DNA from: an uncultured bacterium
Lineage (GTDB): Bacteria; Bacillota; Clostridia; TANB77; CAG-508
DNA: 64,000 bases
Assembly: GCA_905215935.1 (NCBI GenBank)
Contig: CAJMRY010000002.1
Location: 248,001 to 312,000 of the forward strand
Direction of reading: 5' to 3'
A model generated the notes under the pieces. It was not told the origin of the DNA, did not search any database, and was given only the letters and a program-made list of their open reading frames with translations. The position numbers were made by a program, and so were the translations under genes. Shown one piece after another: positions 19,242 to 29,852 of the stretch. The stretch's first letter is position 1; each line of letters starts with the position of its first letter.

Positions 19242-21841
19242 ATGTTAAAACTTAAAAATATAACAAAAGAGTATCAATCAGGAGATACTAAAGTTATGGC
19301 ATTAAAAGGAATAGATATTGAATTTAGAGATAGTGAATTTGTATCTATTTTAGGTCAAAGTGGATGTGGTAAAACCACTCTTTTAAACATTATAGGAGGA
19401 CTAGATAGATACACAAGTGGAGATTTAATTATAAATCGGAAAATCTACAAAACAATTTAAAGATAAGGATTGGGATGCATATCGTAATTATTCTGTTGGT
19501 TTTGTATTTCAAAATTATAATTTAATACCACATCAAACAGTACTTTCTAATGTAGAACTTGCACTTACTCTATCTGGTGTTTCAAAAGAAGAAAGAAGAA
19601 AAAGAGCGATAAAAGCATTAGAAGATGTAGGACTAAAAGAGCAAATACATAAAAAACCAAACCAAATGTCTGGAGGACAAATGCAAAGAGTTGCAATAGC
19701 AAGAGCTTTAGTAAATGATCCAGATATTATTTTAGCAGATGAACCTACTCGGTGCCTTAGATACAGCCACAAGTGTACAAATAATGGAAATATTGAAAAA
19801 TATTTCAAAAGATAAATTAATAATAATGGTAACACATAATCCAGAACTTGCAGAAAAATATTCATCTAGAGTAATTAGAGTATTAGATGGAAAAGTAACT
19901 TCTGATTCAAATTCATATAAAAGAGATGAAGAAAAAGAGCCAAAGAAAAAAGTTAAAACAGGTAAAACATCTATGAACTTTTTTACTGCATTATCTCTTA
20001 GTTTAAATAATTTAATGACTAAAAAAGGAAGAACTATTTTAACATCATTTGCAGGAAGTATAGGAATTATAGGTATAGCCCTTATTTTATCATTATCAAA
20101 TGGAGTTCAAAACTATATTAATAAAGTACAAGAAGATACACTTTCATCATATCCAATTACAATAGAAGAATCTACAATAGATATGGCAAGTATGTTAGAA
20201 GTAATGATGGATGAAGGTACAGATAATAAAAATCATGAAGATGGAAAAATATATTCTAAAGATGTAATGAATGAGATGATAAGTACTTTATCTAACAAGA
20301 TACAAACAAATAATTTAGAAGAATTTAAAAAGTATATAGAAGAAGAGGAAAATGAAATCAAGAAAAACTCAAGTGCAATTCAATATACCTATAATCTAAA
20401 TATCAATTTATATAAAGAAGATACTACAAATGGAATAGTTAAAGTAAATCCAAGTACTGTAATGAATAGTATGGGAATGGGAAATATGATAGAAGAGCAA
20501 AATTCATCACCAATGGCAAGTTCTTCTATGATGGTATCTCAAACTGATGTATGGGAAGAAATGTTAGATAATGAAGAGTTATTAAAATCACAATATGATA
20601 TTGTAGCAGGAAATTGGCCAAAATCATATAATGAAGTTGCTTTAGTAGTAGATAAAGATAATCAAATAAGTGATTATACATTATATTCTTTAGGACTAAA
20701 AGACCAAAAAGAACTTGAAAAAAAATGGAATGCAGTAAAAAGAGGAGATAAAGTAGAAGCAGACGAGCAAACTGTTTACACATATGAAGACCTATTAAAT
20801 CTTTCGTTTAAACTAATATTAAACACAGATTATTATGAAAAAACAAATAATATGTGGGTAGATAAAAGTGAAGATGAAGAATATATGAAAAAGAAAATTG
20901 CAGACGCAGAAAACATAAAAATATCTTGTATAATAAAACCAAACGAAGAAAGTGTTGCTACATCTGTAAGTGGTGCTATAGGATATACAAAAGATTTAAA
21001 GGAGTATGTAATTAATAAAATTAATGAACAAGAAATTGTAAAAGAGCAAAAACAAAAACCAGAAGTAAATATATTTACAGGAATAAATTTCCCTAAAGAA
21101 GATGAAACCTCAAAATTCGACTATTCAAATTTAACACAAGAACAAAAAGCATATATGAGCAGTCTATCAAGTGAAGAGATGGCAAAATTAATGGAGTCCT
21201 TTACTAAAAATCAAAAGGCTACATATGAAGACAACTTAGAAACTTTAGGTGTAGTTAATTTAGATAAACCATCAGGTATTAATATTTATGGAATAGATTT
21301 TGATGCAAAAGAAATAATTGCAGATGAAATAGAAAAATATAACCAAAAACAAAGAGATGAAGGAAAAGAATCTAATGTAATTAATTATACAGATATGGTT
21401 GGTATGATGATGAAATCTGTAAGTGTAATTGTTAATATGATTAGTTATGTATTAATTGCGTTTGTTGCAATATCACTAATTGTATCATCAATTATGATTG
21501 GTATTATTACATACATTTCTGTTCTAGAAAGAACTAAAGAAATTGGTATATTAAGAGCAATTGGAGCTTCTAAAAAAGATATATCTAGAGTATTTAATGC
21601 AGAAACATTTATAATAGGTCTAGCTTCAGGACTTTTAGGAATTGGAATTACAGTTCTTTTAACAATCCCAGTAAATGCCATCATAAAGCTAGTGGCAAAT
21701 GTATCTGGAATAGCAAGTCTTCCAGTAGGTGGTGCAGTTATATTAGTAATAATTAGTATGGTTCTTACAATTATTGCAGGTTTAATACCATCAAAAATGG
21801 CAAGTAAAAAAGATCCTGTAGAAGCATTGAGAACAGAGTAG
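19242..21841 (+). CDS. MacB-like ABC ATPase-permease fusion, two CGG +1 sites
   Basis: Start ATG follows AAGGAG. Walker A is GQSGCGKTT. In-frame CGG 19437-19439 (AAT CGG A) shifts to GKSTKQF; CGG 19750-19752 (ACT CGG T) lies inside Walker B/D-loop and restores DEPTGALD. The signature MSGGQMQR lies between. After both shifts one frame of about 865 aa runs through a first TM segment, a long extracellular domain, and three TM segments with YISVLERTKEIGILRAIGAS, as in FtsX/MacB permeases. Ordinary decoding would leave only a 72-residue fragment and an unstarted rest. Confidence 0.9.
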
Positions 21842-21900
21842 TATTAAAGAAATTACAAATTTATTATAGTATTTAATATAGCTAAGTAAACGAAAATAAA

Positions 21901-21942
21901 AGTAGTAAAGTATTTTAAGTAAAATACTTTACTACTTTTATT
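21901..21942 (+). terminator. Rho-independent terminator
   Basis: Near-perfect repeat AGTAGTAAAGTATTTT / AAAATACTTTACTACT with a 4-base loop then TTTTATT, after the ABC fusion gene. Confidence 0.85.
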
Positions 21943-22037
21943 ATATATGAAAAAAAATTATAAAAATTAATGTACTATATAGTTTGTTGAATATAATAAA
22001 AGCAGGAGGATTGATAGTTTCCTCCCGCTCGTGTGTT

Positions 22038-22613
22038 TTATTCTTCAGAATCATTCTCTTCAGATTGCTTTTCATCAGAGAGATATTCTTCAGATTTTTC
22101 CGTATCCAAAGGATGTGCTTTGTCAGTTTCATAATCATATATTTCAACCGACAATCTCTTTTTTCGGATCTCTTCTTGTTCGTAGAACATCGTGGAGCTT
22201 TTTTTGATAGCGTCTAACTCATGTTCTTGAGTTAAAACTTTTTTCTCTAAAAACTCGTTGTGTTCTTCGAGGCTTTTGTCATAATTATACATGTATAAAT
22301 ATATCAAAAGGCCAAGTAAACCAATTGAAATCATTAATGCATGTATCATTTCATAGTCTTCATTTGTTTTTATAAGACTATCAATGTCAGACATGATTTT
22401 GTAATCTGTACAGCGTATACCATTTATGGAATAGCGACCGTTTTCACGCCACACTATTGCGTCTGAGGTTACACTGTAACCAGCTGATACAAGAATATCA
22501 GCTTTTCCTTTTTGAAATGCAGTCTTTTTTGCATATATACTTTGGATAAATACCAATACATACACTACCAAAAAGATTGCGAACAGCAGAGTTATCCGTC
22601 GGGATTTTTTCAT
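22038..22613 (-). CDS. Unknown membrane protein with two TM segments (island B)
   Basis: ATG 22613 is preferred over the GTG at 22622 because AGGAGGTG is correctly placed. About 191 aa: TM helix near residues 7-25, an extracellular domain, a second TM near 92-110, then a coiled, acidic C-terminal tail. Family not recognised. Codon use is less AT-rich than neighbours and codon 6 is in-frame CGG (22596-22598) read as Arg. It stands alone against the direction of neighbouring genes. Confidence 0.6.
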   Translation of the reverse strand: MKKSRRITLLFAIFLVVYVLVFIQSIYAKKTAFQKGKADILVSAGYSVTSDAIVWRENGRYSINGIRCTDYKIMSDIDSLIKTNEDYEMIHALMISIGLLGLLIYLYMYNYDKSLEEHNEFLEKKVLTQEHELDAIKKSSTMFYEQEEIRKKRLSVEIYDYETDKAHPLDTEKSEEYLSDEKQSEENDSEE

Positions 22614-22885
22614 ATAAAGCACCTCCTATGAATTTTGTTTATTTGTCCCACACAGATACATTGTACCTAGTATCATAATAACATAAATTTGACATAAAAT
22701 CAATATATAGGTATTTTTTGAGCAACTATTAGTAAGTTCATATAATAATAGAAATAAAAGGGACATTCTAAATAAGTGTGAATAAAATTTTTGAATAGTA
22801 AAAAATGAACATTTAGTATCAGATTGTATTTTATAAACATAAAATATATAAACACTTAAAATATTAAATACCAGAGGTGAATCTG

Positions 22886-23420
22886 ATGATAAAGACTATA
22901 AAAGAATTATATGAAGATGCAAAAAATATTAAAGAAAAAGACCCAGCAGCAAGAAATATATTAGAAATAATTATTCTATATCCTGGATTTCATGTTCTAG
23001 TATTTTATAGAATTGCACATTTTTTCTATAAACATAAACGTTTCTTTATAGCAAGACTTATATCTCAATTTGCAAGATTCTTTACAGGGATAGAAATACA
23101 TCCAGGAGCTATAATAGGAAGAAGACTTTTTATAGATCATGGAATGGGAATTGTAATTGGAGAAACTGCAACTATAGGAAATGATTGTACAATCTATCAT
23201 CAGGTGACACTTGGAGGAACTGGAAAAGATAGATACAAAAGACATCCTGATGTTGGAAATAATGTAATGATTGGTGCAGGTTCTAAAATACTTCGGACCA
23301 ATAAAGATAGGAAATAATGTAAAAGTAGGAGCAGGCTCAGTTGTTTTAAAATCTACAGAGAATAATGTAACAATTGTAGGTGTTCCTAAAAGCAGAGTAA
23401 TTAGAAAACAAACTAAATAA
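22886..23420 (+). CDS. cysE: Serine O-acetyltransferase, one CGG +1 site
   Basis: ATG 22886 with AGAGGTG upstream. 177 aa. CysE/EpsC signature: IHPGAIIGRRLFIDHGMGIVIGE, DCTIYHQVTLGGTGK and hexapeptide repeats forming a left-handed beta helix. It makes O-acetylserine for cysteine synthesis. CGG 23294-23296 (CTT CGG A) occurs in the C-terminal helix where the family has KILGPIKIG; the +1 frame gives exactly GPIKIGNNVKVGAGS. Ordinary decoding stops at 23317 and removes the last hexapeptide coils. Confidence 0.92.
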
Positions 23421-23452
23421 TGTAAAGTGGCATTATTTAGTTTGTTTTTTAT
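23406..23452 (+). terminator. Terminator overlapping the cysE stop
   Basis: AAACAAACTAAATAATG pairs with CATTATTTAGTTTGTTT and is followed by TTTAT. The left arm contains the cysE stop codon. Confidence 0.82.
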
Positions 23453-23559
23453 AGCAATTAATATATAAACTATTAAAGGTTTGACTATAGGAAACATCAA
23501 TTAGATATTGAATATACATTTAGACCACTATTGTTTTGTTATAGAATATAGAAAAGTTA

Positions 23560-24269
23560 CTATTCAAAAATATCATGAGAATTATTAAAATTCTTTTTAG
23601 GATATATACTCAAATTGTTTTTACTATCACAAGTTGCTAAAAATATATCATCTACACTATTAAAACCTTGTGAAACTAATTCTTTTTGAAGCCATAATTC
23701 ATCATTACCAGTATATCCTAAATTTTCTTTTAAGATTTGACCATCTAGAACAATATTGGTAACAAGTTTTGACTGTTCTGGGGTTATATTTAAATCTGAA
23801 GGCGTAGCAGGTCTTGTTTCACATTTTGGAAGAAAACTTATTTTACCGATTAGATTCTAAAATTGCAGTTTGGATATCACTTAAATTGAAATATCCGATT
23901 AATTCTACATTGCATTAAAAATTCGTTTAAATCTAGTTTTGCCTTTTTCAAATTATCACGATAAATTTCTCCGTTATCCAATAAAATTAAAGAGTCTCCA
24001 GAAGATATCCTACGAAATTTAAGAGATTTATAAGATAATACAGATATAACAATAGAAACAACTGCATATACAGCCATAGCTACAAGTGGTTGCATAAAAT
24101 CACTTTCTAGAGCTGTAGCCATTTCTGCTGCTATAGAACCAATTGTAATTCCAATAATATAGTCAAACATGCTAAGTTGCGACATTTCTTTATTTCCCAT
24201 TAACTTAGTTAATATAAAAAGAAAGATTACAGAGCCAAGAGATAAAGCTACTATTTTAAGTAAATCCAT
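23560..24269 (-). CDS. DUF421 (YetF-like) membrane protein, two CGG +1 sites
   Basis: 235 aa with GGAGGTG upstream of ATG 24269. Three N-terminal TM helices with MSQLSMFDYIIGITIGSIAAE, the hallmark of DUF421, then the cytosolic beta-rich domain DSLILLDNGEIYRDNLKK, LNEFLMQCRI. CGG 23895-23897 and CGG 23846-23848 (both AAT CGG) shift to GYFNLSDIQTAILESN and then GKISFLPK, which is the expected YetF C-terminal order. Ordinary decoding ends after 130 residues. Function of the family is poorly defined. Confidence 0.86.
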
Positions 24270-24398
24270 AATACACCTCCAATATTAATAGTGTGTACAT
24301 ATAATAAAATTTTAAACAGCATTATCAAAAAATTGTCTATATATTGAACCTAAAGAGAATATATGATAATATTTAGCAAAAGGAGGTAATAATAATTT

Positions 24399-24728
24399 AT
24401 GGAAGAAAATTTATTTAAAGTAGGAGATTTATGCAAGCATTTTAAAGGAAAAAGTTTATTAGAAAAGAATATATATAAAATTATTGCAACTAATGTTACA
24501 TATTCAGGAGATAAATTAGAAGAACCATTAAATAATCTAGTTGTATATGAGAACATATTCCAAAATGGAAAAACTTTTACTAGAGAATATAAAGATTTAG
24601 TAGAAGAATTAAGTGAAGAAAAGAAAAATACATATAATCAAATATATAGAGTAGAAAAATTAAAAGAAGAAGAAATAAAATTAGTAAACAGTGAAGAATT
24701 TAAAAAAGAGAAAATGAAATTAAAATAG
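24399..24728 (+). CDS. DUF1653-like small protein
   Basis: 109 aa after AAAGGAGG. Residues 5-75 resemble DUF1653: KVGDLCKHFKGK, YKIIATN, EEPLNNLVVYENIF, FTREYKDLVEEL. The C-terminal third is a charged helix. Cytosolic, function unknown; often a stand-alone gene near metabolic genes. Confidence 0.65.
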   Translation: MEENLFKVGDLCKHFKGKSLLEKNIYKIIATNVTYSGDKLEEPLNNLVVYENIFQNGKTFTREYKDLVEELSEEKKNTYNQIYRVEKLKEEEIKLVNSEEFKKEKMKLK

Positions 24729-24938
24729 AATAATATAATTATTAGAAGTATATTATTATGTATGGTATTTCTAAATAAATTAATAAGATAGAAATTAATA
24801 ATTTTTGTTACAATTCAATCTTAATTTATAAAGCATGGTTTTGGGTCAGCTTTAAATATCCGAATATCACTAGTTATCATAAAAAAGAATGAACAGTAAC
24901 AAATAATGTATAAAATTATGTATTTACATAAAAATGTA

Positions 24939-24967
24939 TTGACATAATAACGAAAAAGTATTATCAT
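24939..24967 (+). promoter_or_regulatory. Sigma-A-type promoter for metK leader
   Basis: TTGACA (24939-24944), 17-base spacer, TATCAT (24962-24967), about 16 bases before the riboswitch begins. Confidence 0.75.
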
Positions 24968-24982
24968 ATAAAACAATATATG

Positions 24983-25152
24983 TTATCTAGAGTGGACGAG
25001 AGAATCGGCTTTATGACTCCACAGCAACCTATTTAGGAAATAAGGTGCTAATACCGACAAAGCATAATTTAGCTTTGGCTGATGATAAGAACATAAAGTT
25101 ATTTTTATTATTAACCTTTGCTATAAAAAACTGCAAAGGTTTTGTTGTTTTT
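24983..25152 (+). promoter_or_regulatory. SAM-I (S-box) riboswitch and terminator before metK
   Basis: P1 arms TTATC / GATAA enclose the S-box order: AGAG-GGACGAGAG, GGCTTTATGA, CAGCAACC, then AAGGTGCTAATACC and the closing helix. A rho-independent hairpin ACCTTTGC / GCAAAGGT followed by TTTTGTTGTTTTTT lies at 25113-25152. When SAM binds, metK transcription would stop. The aptamer has slightly unusual bases in J1/2 but all conserved blocks are there. Confidence 0.88.
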
Positions 25153-25253
25153 TATCAAAATAAAACGAAAGGTTTGCCAAAATACTAAAAGTTTTACTTG
25201 GCAATTAGTTAGCAAATAAAATAGATAACAGATAAAAAAAAGGAGGAATATAT

Positions 25254-26396
25254 ATGAAAAGATTATTTACATCAGAAAGTGTAACAGAAGGACATCCAGA
25301 TAAATTATGTGATACAATATCAGATAAAATATTAGATGCATATTTAAAAGAGGATTCTTTAGCTAGAGTAGCATGTGAAACTGTTGCAGGAAAGGGACAA
25401 GTAGTAGTAACTGGAGAAATTACATCAAAGAAAGAAGTTAATATTGAAGAAATAGTAAGACAAACAATAAAAGAAATTGGATATGATAATGCAAATACGG
25501 ATATTGATTATAAAACTTGCAAAGTATTATTAAACATCTCTAAACAATCGCCAGATATTGCAATTGGAGTAGATAAGTCGTTAGAAGAAAAAGAAAATAA
25601 GGGAGTAGAATCAGAAGGTGCAGGAGACCAAGGAATGATGTTTGGCTTTGCAACTGATGAAACTAAGGATTTCATGCCAATGCCAATATATTTAGCACAT
25701 AAACTTGCTAAAAGATTAACTGAAGTAAGAAAGTTAGAAGTAATAAAAGGATTAAGACCAGATGGAAAAGTTCAAGTAACGGTTGAATATGAAGATGAAG
25801 TTCCTAAAAGAATAGATACAATAGTTATCTCAACTCAACATGAAGAAAATGTTCTTTTAGAAGATTTAAAAAAAGAAATTAAAGAAAAAATAATTAATGT
25901 AATTGTACCAAATGAACTATTAGATGATAATACAAAATATTTTATTAATCCAACAGGTAGATTCGTAATTGGAGGACCTTTAGGTGATACTGGTTTAACA
26001 GGTAGAAAGATTATAGTAGATACATATGGTGGATTCGCAAGACATGGTGGAGGAGCTTTTTCAGGAAAAGATCCTACTAAAGTAGACAGAAGTGGTGCAT
26101 ATATGGCAAGATATATTGCTAAAAATATTGTAGCAAATGGATATTCAAAAAAATGTGAAATTCAAATTGCATATAGTATTGGTGTTGCAAAACCTGTTTC
26201 TATTTATGTAGATACTTTTGGTACAAATACAATTCCTGAAAGCGAAATAATAAAAAAGATTGAAGATAATTTTGACTTAACACCAGCTGGAATTATAAAA
26301 ACATTAAATTTAAGAACTCCAATTTATAGTAAAACAACAAACTATGGACATTTTGGAAAAGAAGATATGGCTTGGGAGAAAATTATAAAAATATAA
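25254..26396 (+). CDS. metK: S-adenosylmethionine synthetase
   Basis: 380 aa after AAAGGAGG. Signature elements: FTSESVTEGHPDKLCD, GEITSKKEV, GAGDQGMMFGFA, HEENVLL, GGPLGDTGLTGRKIIVDTYG and GGGAFSGKDPTKVDRSGAY. It makes SAM from methionine and ATP, cytosolic tetramer, and is controlled by the S-box leader. It contains no in-frame CGG; ACG GAT and ACG GTT carry CGG across codons and are read normally. Confidence 0.97.
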   Translation: MKRLFTSESVTEGHPDKLCDTISDKILDAYLKEDSLARVACETVAGKGQVVVTGEITSKKEVNIEEIVRQTIKEIGYDNANTDIDYKTCKVLLNISKQSPDIAIGVDKSLEEKENKGVESEGAGDQGMMFGFATDETKDFMPMPIYLAHKLAKRLTEVRKLEVIKGLRPDGKVQVTVEYEDEVPKRIDTIVISTQHEENVLLEDLKKEIKEKIINVIVPNELLDDNTKYFINPTGRFVIGGPLGDTGLTGRKIIVDTYGGFARHGGGAFSGKDPTKVDRSGAYMARYIAKNIVANGYSKKCEIQIAYSIGVAKPVSIYVDTFGTNTIPESEIIKKIEDNFDLTPAGIIKTLNLRTPIYSKTTNYGHFGKEDMAWEKIIKI

Positions 26397-26406
26397 TAAA
26401 GATTTT

Positions 26407-26440
26407 AATTACTCTATATTAAAATATGGAGTAATTTGTT
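26407..26440 (+). terminator. Weak terminator after metK
   Basis: AATTACTCTATA / TATGGAGTAATT hairpin with TTGTTATT after it, 10 bases past the metK stop. Confidence 0.6.
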
Positions 26441-26645
26441 ATTAGTGATAGCTTTTGATTTTAGAAAGATAATGTTACCGCATAGCAATTGGGCATATAT
26501 GTATAATTGCTATGCTAGTATATGCTTTTAAATAAGCTGTGAATGCTAATAATTATTATTTGATTTGTAAAACTAAAATAAATTTTATTGTATATACTTT
26601 CTTTATATGATAAAATTATTTCAAAATGAAATGGAGGTAAATGAT

Positions 26646-27212
26646 ATGAAAAAGTCAAGTATTATTTTAATAAGCATAATTGCAATAGTAGTAATTATAG
26701 CTATATTTTTAGTAGGAAGCTATAATGGATTAGTTTCAAAATCAGAAGCGGTAGACACAAGTTTCTCTGACCTAGATGTAATGATACAAAGAAGAGCAGA
26801 CTTAATTCCTAATTTAGTAAGTACTGTAAAAGGATACACTACACATGAAACAGAAATAATAAATAGCATAACAGATGCAAGAACTAAATTAATGAATGCA
26901 AGTAGTGTAGAAGAAAAATCAAATGCAAACAATGAACTTTCATCATCTTTAAATGCATTAATGGTAGTAGTAGAAAATTATCCAGATTTAAAATCTTCTC
27001 AAAATTTTATACAATTATCTGATGAATTATCAGGAACAGAAAATAGAATAGCAGTAGCAAGAAAAGACTATAATGATGCTGTAAAAAACTATAATTTAAA
27101 AGTAAAAACATTCCCAGGAAATATTTTAGCTGGAATGTTTGGATTTGAACAAAAACAATACTTTGAAGCAAAAGAATCAAGCAGGGAGGTTCCAAGTGTT
27201 AACTTTGAATAA
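26646..27212 (+). CDS. LemA family membrane protein
   Basis: ATG 26646 is placed by GGAGG at 26632; the longer reading from 26607 has no such site. 188 aa: one N-terminal TM (SIILISIIAIVVIIAIFLVG), then the LemA helical body with NGLVSKSEAVDTSFSDLDVMIQRR and DLIPNLVSTV, and ending YFEAKE. The TPM gene overlaps its end by 17 bases, the usual LemA-TPM pairing at the cell envelope. Confidence 0.9.
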   Translation: MKKSSIILISIIAIVVIIAIFLVGSYNGLVSKSEAVDTSFSDLDVMIQRRADLIPNLVSTVKGYTTHETEIINSITDARTKLMNASSVEEKSNANNELSSSLNALMVVVENYPDLKSSQNFIQLSDELSGTENRIAVARKDYNDAVKNYNLKVKTFPGNILAGMFGFEQKQYFEAKESSREVPSVNFE

Positions 27213-28114
27213 AAAAGTATTGAAAAAGATAATCTTTTTAATAATATGTTTTACCATTCTTTGTGGAAGCTATGTAAAAGCAGTAGTTAAACCTACAAGC
27301 GACTTCTATGTTAATGATTATGCAGGATTACTAAATGAAGAAACAAAAAGTTATATTATAAATGCAAATCAAAGTTTAAATAATAAAACTCGGTGCTCAA
27401 ATTGTTGTAGTTACTGTTCCATCTTTGGAAGGGCAGTCTCTAGAAGAATATGCTACTCAAGTTTTTAGAGAGTTTGGAATTGGAGAGAAAAACAAAAATA
27501 ATGGATTGCTTTTACTTTTAGCCTTAGAAGAAAGAAAGTTTAGAGTAGAAGTAGGATATGGTTTAGAAGGAGCTCTGCCAGATGCTAAAACTGGTAGAAT
27601 TCAAGACGAATATATAATACCATATTTGAAGAATAATAATTGGAATGAAGGAATAAAAAATGGATTTAGTGCCTTCTTAAACATAATTGCAGATGAATAT
27701 GATGTAGATATTGAGCAAGAACAAGCTATAAAAGTAGGAAATGAATCAAGTGATATAAATTTTAACTTTTCTGTATTATCAGTTAGTATTATGTTCGGTT
27801 ATGTTATTTCTACAATAAACAAACACAAAGCTAAAAAAATTAGAGTACCAATTTTAATTATAATATATGCATTTGTACTAGGTATAATAACATATATAAT
27901 TACTAAATCGATTGCACTAATAATTATTAATTTGTTAATGGGAGTAATTGGTAATGTTACAGGATTTATTTTATCCTCAAATCGGATGGATTTTCTTTCG
28001 GAGGCGGAGGTTTCCATGGTGGCTCAGGAGGATTCTCTGGGCGGCTCTGGTGGCGGAGGATTTTCCGGTGGAGGAGGTTCGTCAGGAGGTGGCGGAAGCT
28101 CTAGAGGATTTTAA
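27196..28114 (+). CDS. TPM-domain protein (YgcG-like), four CGG +1 sites
   Basis: GTG 27196 is preceded by GGGAGG, 6 bases away. About 304 aa: signal peptide, TPM domain (DFYVNDYAGLLNEE, then VEVGYGLEGALPDAKTG), two TM segments and a glycine-rich tail. CGG 27391 (ACT CGG T) restores TGAQIVVVTVP, the family motif. Three further CGGs at 27983, 27999 and 28042 shift step by step to a Gly/Ser/Phe tail typical of TPM proteins; together they return to the starting phase, so ordinary decoding would give a similar length but a wrong 20-residue stretch. Confidence 0.88.
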
Positions 28115-28570
28115 ATAATAATTAAGAAAAAAATTATAGAATCAAAAATATTGAAAAATCGAATTAGTTTCAAAATGCAAATAGTTTCAAAATGTAAAAA
28201 TATTAATGCCGTTTTGATTTATAAATCATATAAAATTTATAAATCAAAACGGTAAAATTTAATATTAAAATAAAAAACTATAGCGTATATATTTTTATAT
28301 AATCTACATTCTAAATCATAACTGCCTACAGAAGTAAGCCTTCTTAAGCCATCTAATTTTATAGACTTCCTATTAATTAAATGACACTATATTTTTATGC
28401 AAAAATCAATATTTTATAAAAACAAAATTTTTATTTGATATGCATTTATAATTTTAAAAGATTGAAACTTGCTAGATTTTATGGTAGTATCTTAGCAGAT
28501 ACGATAATAAAATAAAAAATAGAAGATATAGATTGAAAAACTAAATAAGAAAGTGGTGATAAAAGCATAT
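28115..28570 (+). other. Gene-free stretch with a long hairpin
   Basis: No gene was seen. It contains a perfect inverted repeat at 28209-28252 (CCGTTTTGATTTATAAAT and its complement), which could end the TPM transcript although the following tract is AAAATTT rather than a clean U run. The rest is AT-rich with short partial repeats of GTTTCAAAATG around 28166-28197. Confidence 0.55.
28209..28252. terminator. Long perfect hairpin after TPM gene
   Basis: Arms of 18 bases, CCGTTTTGATTTATAAAT and its reverse complement, loop of 8 bases. It may act as a terminator or mRNA 3' stabiliser; the weak U tract leaves this uncertain. Confidence 0.55.
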
Positions 28571-29576
28571 ATGGATTTACCAATAGAATTAAGAAATGAA
28601 CTAGAAGATAGAATAAGTAGTAGTCAAATAAAAGAATTAATTCAAAATACAAAAAGTCTTTCAGAAAAGTATAGAAATGAAAGTGGAAATAGTAAGAGAC
28701 TTTTAACAACAAGTAAAGAGGCTATGGCATATAGCTTATTCAGAATGCCAGCAACATATGGTGCCGTATATAAAGCTTTAGAACATACTTTTAATTTGAT
28801 AGAAGATAAAATACATACTTTATTAGACGTAGGTGCAGGAACTGGAGCAGCGTCTTGGGCGGCAAGTGAATTATTAGATATTAACAATATAATTTGTTTA
28901 GAAAGAGAAAAAGCTATGATTGAACTTGGAGCAGATTTAGTTAAATGTTCTAGTTTAGAAGGGTTAAAAAAATCAAAATGGTTACAAAGAGATTTAGTAA
29001 AAGATAATATAGAAGAAAAAGCAGAACTTGTAATTGCATCATATGTATTAAACGAAATGAAAAAAGAAGAAAGAATGAAAGTATTAAAAAAGCTATGGAA
29101 TTCTACAGAAAAAATTTTAGTTATAATAGAACCAGGAACACCTATGCGGATACAGAGGCCTAATGGAAATAAGAAGAGAATTAATAAAAATAGATGCTAA
29201 AGTAATCGCACCATGTACTCATGAAGAAGAATGTAAGCTTCCAAAAGATGATTGGTGTCACTCAAGTTGTAGAATAGCTAGAACAAAAATACACAAACAA
29301 TTAAAAGATGGAGTAGTTCCATATGAAGACGAAAAGTTTTCATATATGGCATTTTCAAAAACACCATATAAAAAAGCAGAAATAAGAGTATTAAGACATC
29401 CAACAATAGAACCAGGAAAAATAACTTTAAATATTTGTACAAAAGATGACATTAAGAAAATTATTGTTACAAAAAAAGATAAACAATCATTTAAGCTTGC
29501 AAGAAAAATAAAATGTGGAGATAAATGTTTATATAATGAAATAGATACAGGTTCATACAATCATATACCAGGTTAG
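28571..29576 (+). CDS. Rsm22-like rRNA methyltransferase, one CGG +1 site
   Basis: ATG 28571 is chosen; GTG 28553 in the same frame is possible. About 334 aa. SAM-binding LLDVGAGTGAASWAA, then EPGTPM; CGG 29147-29149 (ATG CGG A) shifts to GYRGLMEIRREL, matching the Rsm22 EPGTP-GF-R order. The C-terminal part has the family cysteine cluster CTHEEECKL, WCHSSCR and CGDKCLYN. It probably methylates small-subunit rRNA. Ordinary decoding ends before 29200, losing the Cys cluster. Confidence 0.86.
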
Positions 29577-29852
29577 TCCAATACTGGCTTTCGTTATCAT
29601 ACGTATTGGAATCATTTGGTAAGTAAAGATAAATAGTATAAACTATAAAACAAAAAATATATAATATTTAAGACTTTTTAACTGGATTACATTGCTAGCC
29701 TATAAATAAAAATACAAACCAATAGTTTGCAGTCTATAATAACATACCCATACATAAAGGTTTATAGGCAAAACCTCTAAAAACCTAAATATATTTATAA
29801 AAAGTGTTCATCTATAACTATCCAAAATGAACACTTAGCAAAGGAGAAATTT

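Noticed and set aside
25001..25090. CGG in the metK leader as a shift site
   Set aside because: It lies in the riboswitch (non-coding), so the codon rule does not apply.
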